Shown here: positions 12,331 through 31,979 of the stretch, piece by piece
Layout: each line of letters opens with the position of its first letter
How positions within the stretch are numbered: position 1 is the stretch's first letter
Source: Megamerina dolium
Taxonomy: Eukaryota > Arthropoda > Insecta > Diptera > Megamerinidae
DNA: 64,000 bases
Assembly (NCBI GenBank): GCA_963854835.1
Contig: OY978525.1
Location: 410,001 to 474,000 of the forward strand
Reading direction: 5' to 3'
Notes under the pieces: model-generated
The model's input: only the letters and a program-made list of their open reading frames with translations
Database searches by the model: none
What the model was told of the DNA's origin: nothing
Position numbers and translations under genes: made by a program

Positions 12331-14140
12331 TAACCACCCTCCATCATGCATTATCGGGATTTTTCAATTTACACATTCATTATTTTTCAATTTCGAACAT
12401 TCCAACTTTTGTATAGCTTTACAAATATACATTTTTTTTTTTCAAATTTAACACACAGAAAATAGAGTGATAGCAGTCCTTTCTTCTTTCAAAAGTTATT
12501 AGGCACTAAAATTTGTTCTATTGCCCATTCTCTTTCAGATTTTCAGTGATTTGTTTTCAAAATGCCAAAATTAAGAAATCCAAGTTTACAGCTTCAATTC
12601 TGGTCCGGGACTAAACATATATTTTTCTTGTAAACGAATTCGAGTCAAGAGAGCAGCAGGATGCTGCTCTGTGTATGTATAAGTGACAGAAATTTTGTAA
12701 CACTCCTATATTAATCAAAGAGTGTTCCTCTCAATTATTTGTACTCTGAGCATCAATTTTTTGGTATACTATATACATATAATAAAATAGCGGTATACTT
12801 ACACAAAGTTGTTACAAGTGAGAAATTGTATATTTACTCAATATGTACATTCATATCGCTCATTCCCTGCAATAATGACACAACTCAAAAAATCATATTC
12901 TTGGTAAATTATAAAGCTTATCTATATCAACAAATTATTCAACAAGCATTGACTTGTAGAATTTTTTGTTTCATACGCCATAATTTTCATATCAATTTGG
13001 ATCTTTTGACTTGTAAATAAAATATATTTATTTTTGACTAAAAAGGTTTTGCAATACAGGCATAACACGAACTATGACGATATTGCAGTACAATTTTGTA
13101 ATGGGACAAATTAAGATAAGACAACATATAGATTAATATCTGAAGAAAATAAGTGGTGTTCGTGAATCAAAAAATCGAATTTTGAGTTATGTCGTTATTA
13201 CGGAGAATGAGTCATATGTAAATGTGTACGTACAGGAAGAAAAATTTAAATGAATATATCATTACAAAGCGACAGGAAATTTTGCATTTAGGCATGTATG
13301 TACATATATAATGTACACAGTGAGGAATAACCCTCAGAATCTCGGGTAAATCAAAATTGCTTAAGTCCATTCTAGCATATTGTATTGCGTTCTGATACAG
13401 CATATCGACATATTTAACAGAATTAAAAAAATTTTTAAGTTTCACAGTGCGTGTATTGAAAGAAAAAAATCGATAAAAATTATATATATATTAAAACTTT
13501 ACAAAAAAAAAAAATAATATTATTGAAAGATATAAAAAGGCAAGAAACATAGGTGAAATTGTAAGTATTTTTATATGGTATTTTTCAAATGTGCTTAAAT
13601 CCAACGTAAAAACTGCTTTTTTTTCGCAAAATGCTTGTGCAGGATCTATTTGGTAAATATTTTTACAATTTCGGAACAGCTACATCAAATAGACAGTAAG
13701 AAAAGAAAGAACCACAATTTGCCAAAATTGTAGTATGGTGGACTTAAGCAGGTTTGATATGTATCGACTCATATGAGATAAGCACGTGTGAGATTCAGAG
13801 CATTAAAGTTGCAAAAATTGTTCGTATTAATATTTTCATTAAATTATAAGTCTAATAGTTTAACACAGTGAAGCATACTTTCTCGGGAGCAAGGTAAACC
13901 GAGACAAAAAGTCGAAGTAAAGAAAAAATAAACAAAGCTTGTCGATGATAATTATTAGATATCAGAATTATCGCAACGAATTCGAAATGAGCAATGGTAA
14001 TAAGATGCTGTTTATATCGGTTCCCTAATGCGTTGAGCTGGAGTTAATGGATAAATTAATGCCATTTACGCCTAATTTATTCATAATTTATATAATATTC
14101 TTACACTTTGTTTTTTGTTCAAAAAGGTATACTTACTTAC
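12331..14140. other. Non-genic interval
   Basis: AT-rich DNA without a supported gene. It probably spans upstream regulatory DNA of mAChR-A and the space after the slik short-isoform end. Open frames at 12739-13020 and 13212-13445 are low-complexity and unlike any family I know. Confidence 0.35.
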
Positions 14141-14765
14141 AAGGAAAGAAGGCAGGAACCCTAAGGCGAAGACAGATAAGCGACAGCGCCGCATATTAGT
14201 TATTTATAGCGGCGTAACTGTCTGTATGGCCTGCTTCCGAGGGAAAATTCATATATATCCGAAAAGAACCAAAAACGGCGATTAGAATTTGCGGAAAAAT
14301 ATAAAACTAAGGACAAATTTTTCTGGAATATTGTAATTTTTTTCTGACGAAAGCAAAAACGAAGTTTTCGGCAAGCAAATATGTACTCTAGTATGGAGAA
14401 CAAAAAAACAAAACATTGACGACGAAGAAAGACATGGACGGCGAATAAAGATGCGTAAATATAATTGATTGCGAAGTAAGACGCGTAAACCTGCTATAGT
14501 GTCATGTTGTCTCGATCACTTGATGGTGTTTTGTTGCCTCTATCACTTTTGCAATTGAATTGAATTCATTTCTGAACAAACTCGCCCTATTTATACTATG
14601 TGGCAACACTCTAGAATCTACCTTTATCGTAATCGAGTTTGTTCTCTTTCTTCGATACCCGTTACCTTGCCCTCCTCTTAACCTTGCTCGTTTCGAAAAA
14701 GTTTCTATTCTTCCCCCTGATATGGCACAAGTCGCTCGAATTGCACTACTTTAAACTTCGCTCTT
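14141..14765. other. Possible LTR-retrotransposon debris
   Basis: Repeat-like sequence adjoining the integrase remnant. It may be LTR or 3' flank, but I found no duplicate that would prove an LTR. Confidence 0.25.
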
Positions 14766-15090
14766 TTATCCTAAGCAAGTTGAATACGTGCTTATTATCT
14801 CATATAGTCCTTCCCAATGAGCCTGTAGTTTAGGGGACAGGACTTTCTTTCGTAGTGGATTACAAAGAATTACAAGCTCTTCTTCATAGAAACCTTTTGA
14901 ATTTGCGATTGTTGAACCGTTCTGCCATGCTATCAGATTGTGGATGCAAAGGTGTTGTACGAGTTTTGTGAATACCCAACATACGGCATATCTCTGATTC
15001 GACATTACGACCCAGGCCTGAGTGTAACTCCATCTTCAATCTTCTACGACCAGCGAAGATAGAAGATCGAATGCAACTCATAATAAGCAC
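14766..15090 (-). pseudogene. Gypsy-type LTR retrotransposon integrase remnant
   Basis: Minus-strand frames contain integrase-core landmarks of the Ty3/gypsy superfamily: an ELHSGLGRN segment (about 15010-15035), then [10 protein letters not shown] with a following ERFN (about 14910-14960). In a second frame is the downstream LSPKLQAHWEG segment (about 14800-14840). A frame change and a deletion between the core and the distal part make it non-functional. Only about 325 bp is recognisable, and no gag or reverse transcriptase is seen here. Confidence 0.75.
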
Positions 15091-15091
15091 C

Positions 15092-15150
15092 TAAAGTTGT
15101 GCTTCAACCTGGGATTGAAACCACGACCTACATATCAGAATTGAGGATTC
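15092..15150 (-). mobile_element. SINE head fragment
   Basis: 'cttcaacctgggattgaaac' followed by 'cacgacctacatatcag' matches the B-box region of the tRNA-SINE on the minus strand. The rest of the element is missing. Confidence 0.5.
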
Positions 15151-16056
15151 TTGCCTCAATTAAATAGATAGCAAAAAATTTCACATGAAAAGTAAACACA
15201 AGCTAAAAACAAATGAAATGCACAATTTTATATCCGAAAAACAACGGGTCTTTTTTTAGTTTTGCTTCATTCGGTGAGGGTTGCGCCGTGAGAAAGCATG
15301 TATTCGTCGACAACGACGACGGTTTCAGACAAACTTGTTACGTTTGGTGTGTGTTGGATGTATATAAATACGATATATACGATCAAGACATAGGTTTTTC
15401 TTTCATCTAATTCGGCGTGGGTTGTATCATATGAAGCCATGAGCTGTTCTCTAATCAGACTGAAAAAGACGTCTTGACTAATCCGGTGTGGGTTAACCCT
15501 TATGGGATAAGATAATTCTTTTTCGTTACACTGAAAATGTTGTTGATAGATATCATTAACATTTGTTTTTTTTTTTTTTAATTCCTAGGTTCAAATATTT
15601 ATTTTATGTCGCATGTCATTTATGCTAAGTTTCCACTTTACCACTGGGATATCGTGAATTACCTAAATAATAATAACATTTGTATATGCTTGTATACATA
15701 ATTATTTATTTTTTTGTATATTTACAATAATAATGCAAAAAGTTGCAAATAATATTAGTCGATATATAAATGGATATACTACTCTTCCGCTGTATAACTA
15801 CGGTGCATATGTTGGTATATAATAATAATAAAATTAATATTAATAATAATAATAATAATAATAATAATTATAATAATAATAATAAGATTATTAATTAAAA
15901 ATGTAATTATGTAAAATAATAGGCATTATGATCATAATAACAATAATATTACGTGGATTCATTTTATGTGTTATTTGGATATCTAACACTTTTAACTTCT
16001 TTATAATTGTAATAATAATTATTTTGCATTTCATAGTTAACTGTGTTGTTCCTTAT
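15151..16056. other. 3' region of slik short isoform with AT repeats
   Basis: Contains the presumed 3' UTR of the alternative slik exon. 15822-15897 is an (AAT)n microsatellite, and AATAAA-type signals on the minus strand occur near 15705. The open frame 15213-15410 has no recognisable domain. Confidence 0.4.
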
Positions 16057-16206
16057 TTATCCCTCCGAATACGAGGATAAGCTGCTACGTGTTGATCCTG
16101 TAAAATGATCACGTTGCAAAGTGTCTGAAGGTATTGAAACTATAAGGGCGCCTCCATACAATGATTCTATTTCATCAAGTTGTTGAGCAAATATTTCCTC
16201 CAATCG
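16057..16206 (-). CDS. slik: slik alternative last exon (short isoform)
   Basis: Minus strand: acceptor TTTAG, then 150 nt in phase 0, 49 codons and TAA. It begins RLEEIFAQQLDEIESLYGG and ends SSLSSYSEG. The slik exon at 22604-22472 ends in phase 0 (PRKQ|), so this exon joins it without a frame change and continues the coiled coil. Its start resembles the start of the other last exon (KLIQQLNNMLTQFETLYGT): both keep Leu/Gln heptads and end in LYG. That suggests an exon duplication giving mutually exclusive C-termini. Choosing it would give a protein of 1373 aa (1324 + 49). RNA evidence is absent here, but phase, splice site and similarity agree. Confidence 0.8.
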   Translation of the reverse strand, partial: RLEEIFAQQLDEIESLYGGALIVSIPSDTLQRDHFTGSTRSSLSSYSEG

Positions 16207-16869
16207 CTAAATATCGTTCATGTTTTGATATAAAATTAAAAAGAAATAACAATTAATACATTTGCATTACAAAATCCAAATCATAAATAGTATATGTGTA
16301 TATAACACTACGTCACAAAATAACACAAAAATGTATTAACTTAGCGACCGACATAGTGCATAATGTAAGTCTACTCAAACAGTAAAAATCTGCGTTGGTT
16401 GATTAAAATGAAGTGAAAGTATTTGTATTCAATGCTACAGTAATTTATGTACAAAATCTTTAATTCCATTCAATTATGTTTTGAACTCGATGTAACTTTT
16501 TTGAATATAACACGTGACTTGACATGTGACTTGTCTTAAAATGTTCCTGATTTTTATAACCTCTATATCCTAGTGCAAGAGCATATTCATATTGGCCAGA
16601 TATATGTAATCATGTCAAGGAGCTCCAGGGCTATAGACAAATATACAAATATATATATACATTTGTATATTCTTGATCAGCGGCGCCTCCACCGCTATTT
16701 AACGTAGCCCCAAAGCAAAGTCTAAGAAGCCTTTTAAACTTTGAACGGATATAGCATACATAATTAATCGTTCATCTAGCACGATCGTATTTGGTGCGTA
16801 GATAAGCACTGAAGGCAGAAAAATTTCACAATAGATTAATGTGCCCATTAAAAATGGCTCCCGGAATCT
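16207..16869. other. slik intron; diverged satellite-like monomer
   Basis: No coding evidence. 16680-16860 (gcctccaccgctatttaacg, 'gtagccccaaagcaaag', 'tagcacgatcgta') resembles a very diverged monomer of the satellite at 1-2540. Confidence 0.35.
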
Positions 16870-16959
16870 TTCTAAATTTAAGTTTCCATCTAGAATAACT
16901 GATTACTGTTGCTCTCCCCGAACACAATTGATGAGATTGAGCCGAGCACTTAAGGAAAA

Positions 16960-17290
16960 AACATGCCCACTACTGCTCCAGACACAACATAATTATTCTC
17001 CTGCATGATCATGCTCTTCCACATGCTGCGGTGGCGGTTTAAACGTACTTGGAAGCATTCAAATTGGAAGGTTTACCCCGCCCGCCATATTCACCAGACG
17101 TTGCTCTCTCCAATTATCACACGTTCCGGCCGATGACTAGTAGCTCGGGTAAGCAGCGCTTCACATCATATGAAGATACCAAAAATTGGGTCTATTTGTG
17201 GATAGCCTCAAAAGATGAAGCGTTTTTTCGACGGGTTATCCGTATGTTGCCAGAAATATGAGAAAAAGTTGCAGTTAGCGATGGACATTA
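16960..17290 (+). pseudogene. Mariner (irritans-like) transposase remnant
   Basis: The open frame 17049-17261 matches the C-terminal third of mariner transposases: a PPYSPDVALSNYH motif around the third catalytic aspartate, then RFTSYEDTKNW and WIASKDEAFFRRVIRMLPE. About 40-70 bp upstream, another frame gives LHDHALPHAA, equivalent to the HDNARPH motif of the second aspartate. The frame change and missing N-terminus make it a pseudogene. It lies in the slik intron between the two alternative last exons. Confidence 0.85.
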
Positions 17291-18006
17291 ATTCTAATAA
17301 GACATAAGGTACGGTCCTTTCACGATAAACTCACAGTAGCACAATTAGATTTAGAATTTTGTACACAAATTATTCAAGCATTAATTAAACATATCATATG
17401 TTTATAATTACTTTTAAACATAAAAGGGTACAAATTTTGAGTCTGAGACATATTTAGCATAATCACTTTTCCAGCTTTAATTGGAATATGCAAAATTATA
17501 TAGTATTTTAATCGTCTTATTTCCTATCTAATGCCACATTTAAATATAGAAACGTCGAATAAGATTGAAGTTATAAATAAAAGTTATAGATAAAAATATA
17601 ACAATACCCTGAGAAATCGTGTTTTGGTCCAAATTTCGATTTTACGGGTGTATTCGAAATTTCTTATGTGCAGTTCTTGTTTACAAGCATTAATCTTTTC
17701 TACAGCATTAATCACGTGGCGAGTCAAGTTAACTTCCACCGCGATGTAATATAGTTTATTTTATTTTATATTTACAACCTAAACAAAGTTCTGTGAATTC
17801 TAATATAACCGATACTCGAATATGAATATAAATATAAAACGGCACGACCATTTTGAATAGGTACTACATTTTGTTAACTCCAGAATCCATGATTTGGAAA
17901 GTATTATAAAAAGGTTTATGTATTGCAACAATAGCTGTTGAAATTGCCTCACAGCTCTGTTTGCAACAACAAATTCAATTTCTATGCGATTCATAATCAG
18001 GCTTAA
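17291..18006. other. slik intron sequence
   Basis: No gene or named repeat seen. Confidence 0.4.
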
Positions 18007-19005
18007 GCTCAACTATACACCGACGTAAAACCGCAGACCGTGTCAGCCGACACGATCTATCTTATGGGATTGTCGTGTTAACGAAAACTCACCACCGCTT
18101 GAGAGTGACGTAGCCGTTGTCCGTAGCGGAGCGAATCAAAACCAATTTGATTTTGTCCGTAAAACCGTGTCAGCTGATCGCTTTCTATGCGGACAATGTT
18201 GCCAGTTTAGATTTTTATAAATAAACAAGTAACAAACAAAGAATGTTAACAAATATTTTTAAATTAAACAAAACTATCATCCTGCTTAGTTATTTATTAA
18301 AATTAAAATTTCATGATCATGAAAATAATGTGTGTTTAAAAGTATACATGCACAATGATAGATGGCAACATCGTTACAGATGTATTAGAGTGCTGCAGGA
18401 ATATATTTGTTTACATCTTCAAAACACTCCATTGATATTAGAATAGTATCTCTCATTCATTTTTTCTCAGCAAATACGAATTAGAATGAATAAAATAGAA
18501 TTAGAATGGAATGGAGTGTATGTTTCGTTTTAATAGAATGAGTAGAATCTCAACATTTTCAAATGGAAGTAAAGTATTTGAGAATACTCCAAATATTCGT
18601 TTTACTTTTCTATGTTACATTATAATACATATAAGCAAAAAAATACAGTAGATAAGACATGGCGCGGCAAGACGCAGTAATACAATTTTTCAGTGCCTAT
18701 CATGAAAAGCAACAACAATTATATCGTACAACATACTCGTAGTACTCTCAAATATTCGTTTATTTGAAGAGTAAAAACGAATGATGGAATATTTCTTGTA
18801 CAAGAAACGAATGGAGTATTCTATTTCCCTAATATTTTAATCTCACTCATTCTCATTCTATTTAGATATGCTTCGTAAATATTATACTTGTTTTGAGAGT
18901 AAAAAGAATCATTCCAAAATCAAATACATTCTCACAGCTCTTTAATATGTATACAAGGGAAAACAGCAAGTACATACGGGCGCTACGTCGATAGCTAGTT
19001 GAACC
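18007..19005. mobile_element. Non-autonomous TIR element, copy 1
   Basis: The ends are inverted: 'caactatacaccgacgta' on the left and 'tacgtcgatagctagttg' on the right. The interior aligns with the copy at 33320-34479 (shared blocks GTGTCAGCYGACACG, CCGTAGCGGAG and 'atggcaacatcgtta'). No coding capacity is seen. It is interrupted by a hAT-like insertion at 18386-18944. I cannot assign a superfamily. Confidence 0.7.
18386..18944. mobile_element. hAT-like MITE nested in the TIR element
   Basis: The ends are TAGAGTGCTG (left) and CAGCTCTTTA (right), inverted repeats continuing for about 27 bp. Flanking 8-mers AGATGTAT (18378-18385) and ATATGTAT (18945-18952) agree at 7 of 8 positions. The sister copy at 34370 has the empty site (TATGTATACAAG). 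8-bp duplications and a TAGAG terminus fit the hAT superfamily. The interior is rich in GAATGAGT/ATTCGTTT-type short repeats and has no transposase. Confidence 0.75.
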
Positions 19006-19156
19006 ATTATCCTAAACAAATTTTCAAATTTTGAAAGTTTTTATGTATCAGCTATGCATTTTATATTGCTGACGAGTGAAAGTATTCACGCGAAAATTTG
19101 TTCATGATAAGCCTGAATAAATATGATTATACATAATACTTTTTTTTTACATAATA

Positions 19157-19973
19157 CTATGTTCAGACGACAGTGAAATTGCTCAATTTCGGCAGTTTTA
19201 TCAATTTCAGCTGAAATACAACTCTGTTGTACACGCGTTTGTTCTATAATACGTTAAATCATAAGTAAATATACTTAAATTATATTAAGGATAATTATTT
19301 TCATTTTTCTCAAACAGCCCAATCATTAATTTGTATTTTATTTAATTCTTATTATTAACAATAACATGCCGATTGATTACAGCCTTTACACGATGACTTG
19401 TTTGGTGCGTTCATACAGCAATACGCGTAAACCTTATGAAATTATAAGGTTTACATGGTTATACGATTGCATGAACCCCTCTATTTTATTTAAATATGAA
19501 CATGAACAAATATAGAAAATAAAAAAATATATAAGCCTCGAATTTTTGTGGACAAAACGGATAGAGGAAGTATTAAGTGGACTGTAGGGAGAAAAAATTG
19601 TGGAACAACGTGATGCAAGGCGGAATTGCACCATTAGGAGGAGATGGTGGTGTAGGTACAACTCCATTCCCAGAAGTATTTTGAACGTTCCTATAATAAT
19701 TAAATTATAGCCATCAATATCAAGAACTGTTGCAGCGCAATTATTTGTTATTGAATTTTGCATGTTCTACACTATTTCTTGAAATTCTATATGTTGTGCA
19801 ATATTGATAATACGTAATAAATGTTTAAGAACGTGAAAATTATATTCATTTTATATTTTATCACAGTGTAAACGATCAGATGCCAATTCAAATTCAGAAT
19901 CGTGTGAATGGATTGATAATGAAGTTTAAATTGCCTATCGAAATTAAGCAATTTCGCTGTCGTCTCAATATAG
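19157..19973. mobile_element. TIR element (~817 bp)
   Basis: The left end CTATGTTCAGACGACAG and the right end CTGTCGTCTCAATATAG are inverted repeats. Similarity extends inward as GTGAAATTGCTCAATTTCG against CGAAATTAAGCAATTTCGC. The interior open frame (19434-19763, -) has no recognised domain. It lies in the slik intron. Confidence 0.65.
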
Positions 19974-21015
19974 GATAAGATGCTTATAAATAGACAAATC
20001 GGCTTGTAACGACCAAATTAGTTATATATGTATGTATGGTATATTAAAGCGAGCAACTATATGAACGAACGAACTTTATACGTGGATTACTTTTATTACA
20101 GTATTATTATAGACTAACCTCTTGAAAAGAAATGCGTTTATGCGTCTGCAGGTTCCTTTTGCCATCGCGTTAGACATATTTAATGTATGTGGCATGGTTT
20201 TATTAATAATAAAAAAGTATTTTGAGAAGTAGCACAAGTAGCAAAAATGAATTTGACAACTAGTAGTTAATTACAATTGCAAAAAAAAAAAAAACAAAAT
20301 CAAATAAAATTGGATGATAAAAAAGGAAAGCGTAATGAGGTGAATTCAGTGATGGAAATTATAAACAATGTATTATGAAAATGTACACTGCTTCTTTAAC
20401 ATGACCGAATATAAAAAAAAAAAGCCTGGGTGAGGTTTTTTCAACGAACGATGAAAATTACAATGTATTATGGAAATGTCCATTATAACAAAATACCTGT
20501 ATATCTAATAAGATCGGTGATATTGCAGGGGAAATATTTTAGTAAATATAGGATAATGAAGTCAATTTGAGAGTTGAATCTTTAATACTGGTTATATAAA
20601 TGATTTGTTTATAAATACTACATAGAAGTGCAATGAATTACAAAAAGCTCTTCATTGCATATGCTTCATGCTGTTAATCTTAGCATAGATATATCATGAA
20701 TTGATATTTATTGAATAAATTAGTACCTAATATTTTAGTTATATACATATTTGTTTGGCGACTGTAGATCAAATAATAATATGTGCATATGTTTAATTTT
20801 TGGCAGCTAATGAATACGATTAAAAATATTTTGACGATTTTTTTAAATTAATACCATATAATGATGTGAAGAGCAAACAGAATAAGAATATAGCAATCGA
20901 TCGAAAATGAAATAGGCAAACGCAAAATAAACATGAACTTGGAGTGGTTAACAACAAATATATGTATGTATGTATGTATGTAGTGTACTAAAAAATTGAG
21001 TCTTTTATGTTACGT
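19974..21015. other. slik intron and 3' flank
   Basis: No gene seen. 20950-20985 has (TATG)n. This region lies just beyond the long-isoform poly(A) signal and is intronic for the short isoform. Confidence 0.4.
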
Positions 21016-21021
21016 TTTATT
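21016..21021 (-). terminator. slik long-isoform poly(A) signal
   Basis: AATAAA on the minus strand (TTTATT on plus), about 92 nt downstream of the stop codon at 21113-21115. Confidence 0.55.
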
Positions 21022-21112
21022 AAAGCACACTGAGGAAGAGTTGGGTGACAATGATGAACTTGAAATTTAATATTGAACAAAGTTATGCTGCCGAGGAGCC
21101 TCCCTGCTCTTC

Positions 21113-28462
<7,350 letters not shown>

Positions 28463-29253
28463 CGTAATTTTTGTTGTGTATTTTAGCTGTTTTGTTTTAC
28501 TATGTCAAACTAATTTTCATATATATATTCCGATAATTGTACGGTGTAGATTGCCTTTTTTAACATCCTGCGACACAGTATTTACAAATTTTATTTTTTA
28601 TATATTTAACATCGGAAAAAATGTATGTTTCCTCACTTTTTGTCTCTTTGCTGACGTCTTATGTATGTATATTTGTTGAGAAACTTTCCCGTTCCAACCT
28701 TTGTATTTAATTTAATTTAATTAGCAAATTAAACATATTCGTCTTTTCCATGATTAAAACATGTCTGCAACGAAACACAAATTATTATGAATTATGTGGA
28801 ATTGGGCATGGTGTAATAATTAGTCATGCCATGGTAATAAATCTAGATAAAACATTTGCTACGAAAAATAAATACTACATCACGTAAAAAACTTCGTTGC
28901 CCAAGTTTGAGAAAAAATGTTTACTGTAATATATTCGATATGTGCAATTTATTACATTTCTTATTCACGTTCTTAATTTCTTTACAAACTTGTACAAAGT
29001 ATGACTAAATTAATTTCAGTAGTTCAACCAAGATTACACATTCTTCCTTTAATCCAATTTTGTTTTTTAACTCATGTGTAATATCCAACTCTGCTTATGA
29101 GACTTCATGCTTTTGACATGAACAACTGAGAAAATGGCGGTTAGTCATCTGAGAGAATTAATAAAGGCGTGCGCAGTGTTGCCAGAATGACACATTTTCT
29201 TCAGAAAATTATAATTTATTCAGCATACATCAAGAACGTTATGCAAGGTATAC
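28463..29253. other. slik 5' flank
   Basis: Presumed promoter and 5' UTR of slik (minus strand). No clear TATA box at the expected distance and no other gene seen. Confidence 0.35.
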
Positions 29254-29623
29254 ACGCACCAACCGTTGGTTCAACATAGGCATGTTGGATAAACGGTTGT
29301 CTCATGTATGGTCTGGTTGTACAACCAACTTTGATGGTAGTCCAACGGTTGTATGAAAATTAAAACGTTTTAATTTTTGATGGGCGGAGTTAGCGGTTGA
29401 TTTGAACGTGTGTACGCAGATTGTACAAGCTTTGTTTACATTTGTCGTTATAGTTGATTTCACGGAAAAATCGGTACCATCAATTCCGCAATTTGCGAAG
29501 TGTTCAACGTGATGAATATGAGAATAATAGAGTTGGACAACGCATTGTACATCGTGTTTATACGTGTATACTAAACAGCCATCCAGCACATTGTATAATG
29601 TGTTTAACCAACGGTTGGAGCGT
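29254..29623. mobile_element. TIR element (~370 bp)
   Basis: The left end reads ACGCACCAACCGTTGGTTCA and the right end is its inverted counterpart around AACCAACGGTTGGAGCGT. Additional internal copies of 'caaccgttgg'-like sequence occur near 29330-29350. The open frame on the minus strand has no domain. No target duplication was identified. Confidence 0.6.
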
Positions 29624-29695
29624 AACCATTTGACCAGTGTGACGTCACATACACAGCAAATTCTGCTAAATTCATTGAGAACCGATTATAGCTTA

Positions 29696-30198
29696 GACAG
29701 ACGTCAGCGTTAATCTGGATTAACGGCGCACTTAATCCGAATAAAATACTAACCTGACAGACGGCAGTATTGTAGATTATCTAAGCACCTGATTGCTGTT
29801 TTATTAGGTCTGCTCACTCACATTAATACCACTATAAATTTCTGTCGTCTGTCAATCTCGATATGAGAAAATCTACAGGAAGAAACTATCAGAAACTTGT
29901 AAATTGACATTCACAGTTCGTAATTGGCAGCTGGATTTATTTGTTCGCCAACGCTTTTCATGTCGAAAACTGTTAACAATTGTTGGAAGTTTTTTATAAG
30001 CGAACACACCTATTGCTTTGTAAGTTGGATGGAAAAAAATTCACAATAGAAAATTTTCAGCAGTGTTGCCATCGAATATTGCCATAATCCTCTTTAATTT
30101 TGAGAAATAACTCGTGGAGTTAATGCGGATTAGCTGCAGTTAATTCCTGAGTTAATTCGAATTAAATCGTTAATCCGGATTAACCCTGCCGTCTGTCA
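29696..30198. mobile_element. TIR element (~503 bp)
   Basis: The ends GACAGACGTCAGCGTTAATC and, inverted, GACAGACGGCAGGGTTAATC form terminal repeats of about 30 bp. The interior has repeated 'gttaatcnggattaac' palindromes and no coding capacity. Confidence 0.65.
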
Positions 30199-30204
30199 GG
30201 GCTA

Positions 30205-30640
30205 TTAGCGTTCAAATACGGGCAACAACACCCTACTCATTGTTATCACATACAAGTTTTTACTGGATATATTTGTACTTGTAAGAATTTGCAAGCAAGA
30301 AAAACATATGATTGAAACACATATGACAACAACAAAATATTCTTGAATTGTGTATAAATTTAAAATTATAAGAACATAAAATTACCAATGGATTAGGTTT
30401 TAGAATTCGGTATTATTAGTTAATTGAAGTCGTTTGAACTAGTATTCAGTAATAAAACTATGCGTTCTTGAGGCAAGTTGGTTCCTTTTGATATTAAAAT
30501 TGATATTCATAATCAGCTATTTCTGTTAAAGCGCAAGTTTTTGTTAATTGCTGTTTTTTGGATATTTTCCTGTTAGCGAATTCTTTCGTTGCTGGATAAT
30601 TCTTACTGGGAAAGCAGACCTTTTATTAAGAGCTATGGGA
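30205..30640. mobile_element. Diverged copy of the GTGTTCTCGTAC MITE family
   Basis: Scattered blocks ('acttgtaagaatttgcaag', 'gcgttcttg', 'gctggataattcttactggg') match the family at 38327-38948 and 58149-58547. The ends are lost. Confidence 0.4.
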
Positions 30641-30927
30641 AAACGTGCAAACATTTTTGTATTCATGTGATTTTCTATCACCTTCTTACATACATGTTTG
30701 CCTCAATACAAGTTGTATGCATCTATCTTCCATTTAAATAGTGCGAAACAAAGCTACTTCCATATTTGACTACTTATATATTTGACAAAATATTTTCGAA
30801 TATTTCACTTTGATAGTTTTCACAAAGCTGTCTTTTGATTTTCTTCTGTACACTTATTTCAAAATGAGAGCATCAAAATTTCTCTTCGGATTGCCTTACT
30901 TGGCATATATATAGGATACATATATCC

Positions 30928-30934
<7 letters not shown>

Positions 30935-31008
<74 letters not shown>

Positions 31009-31009
31009 T
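30935..31009. repeat. (TA)n microsatellite with T run
   Basis: About 28 TA dinucleotides followed by about 19 T. Confidence 0.95.
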
Positions 31010-31035
31010 GCCGCTCAGCTGTTTTAGTGTAACAT

Positions 31036-31181
31036 GCACTGGAAGCCAATATTGAAGAATTTATTGGTGAGATACCGGCCGATATGTTGGAGGGAGTATG
31101 CCAAAATTGGACCCAGCATATGAACCATTTGAGGCGCAGCTGCAATCAACATTTACATGAAACCACCTTTAAACATTGAAT
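31036..31181 (+). pseudogene. Mariner-like transposase C-terminus
   Basis: A single plus-strand frame gives about 48 residues: ALEANIEEFIGEIPADMLEG, then an NWTQHMNHLRRSCNQH segment and ETTFKH before a stop. This is the typical C-terminal end of insect mariner-type transposases (an IREIPAEMLE..V..NW..R pattern). The preceding part is replaced by a T run and (TA)n, so it is a fragment. Confidence 0.75.
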
Positions 31182-31979
31182 TATATAGATCGTTTTATCG
31201 ACTCAAATAAAGATTTCATACATTTTTCTAAATTTTATGTGTTTTTTTAATCAAATCCCAGTAACAGAAAAACTGGATAAAAAGGCATTAAAGATGGCCT
31301 TTCATTTCATCTTGTAGACCTTAGCCGTCTGTACTTTTTCTTACTACATTTTTGTATGGAATGAGCCAAAAAGAGAAGCCTTACTTTACTTATAAGGCTT
31401 TACATTGTCGCTTTGCTGAAATGGCATTGAAGAAGTGCTAAAATGATATTTTGAAAAATAAAGTTGTGTTTATTGATAATTTCTGTTCTAAATAATTCTG
31501 TATAACAATATACATAATTATTTTCTTTGGATTTCGTTCAAAGAAAATAATTCTGAAATCTGTAAAAAAACCTATACCAAACTGGCTTCGTGGACCCATA
31601 GGTTTTCACTTTGCTTACGCCATAGTAAGATGCGTGCACCAGTCACATGAATATTTACATTACTTCGTGTAATTGAATTGGCAATCCTCGGCTTTATATA
31701 CTAATATCTACCGTTTTGTTTATATTTCCTTGTTCTCGCTATATATCTCAACGTGGACAATGCGCACATTTTTTTCTCCCTTTCTTCCACACTTTTGGAA
31801 CAAGTGCAGAATAAGCCCTTCTAAGTGGAAAAAAATAATTTGCCACGGATAGAGCATATTTTTGTGAATATAACAAATCAAAAATTTGTTGGCGGCAACG
31901 CCCATATAAGGCGTGGCTCAAGGTCAGAGTTCAAATTTACGATTGAAATTACTCAATAAAGTATGAAAAGAAAAATTTT
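31182..31979. other. Non-genic interval
   Basis: 31182-31250 has the AT-rich tail usual after mariner-like 3' ends. 31885-31920 (acgcccatataaggcgtgg) resembles a satellite-type phrase. No gene seen. Confidence 0.35.

Noticed and set aside
14884..15090. A potentially intact LTR element
   Set aside because: Only ~325 bp of broken integrase is recognisable, with no flanking LTR pair or reverse transcriptase found.
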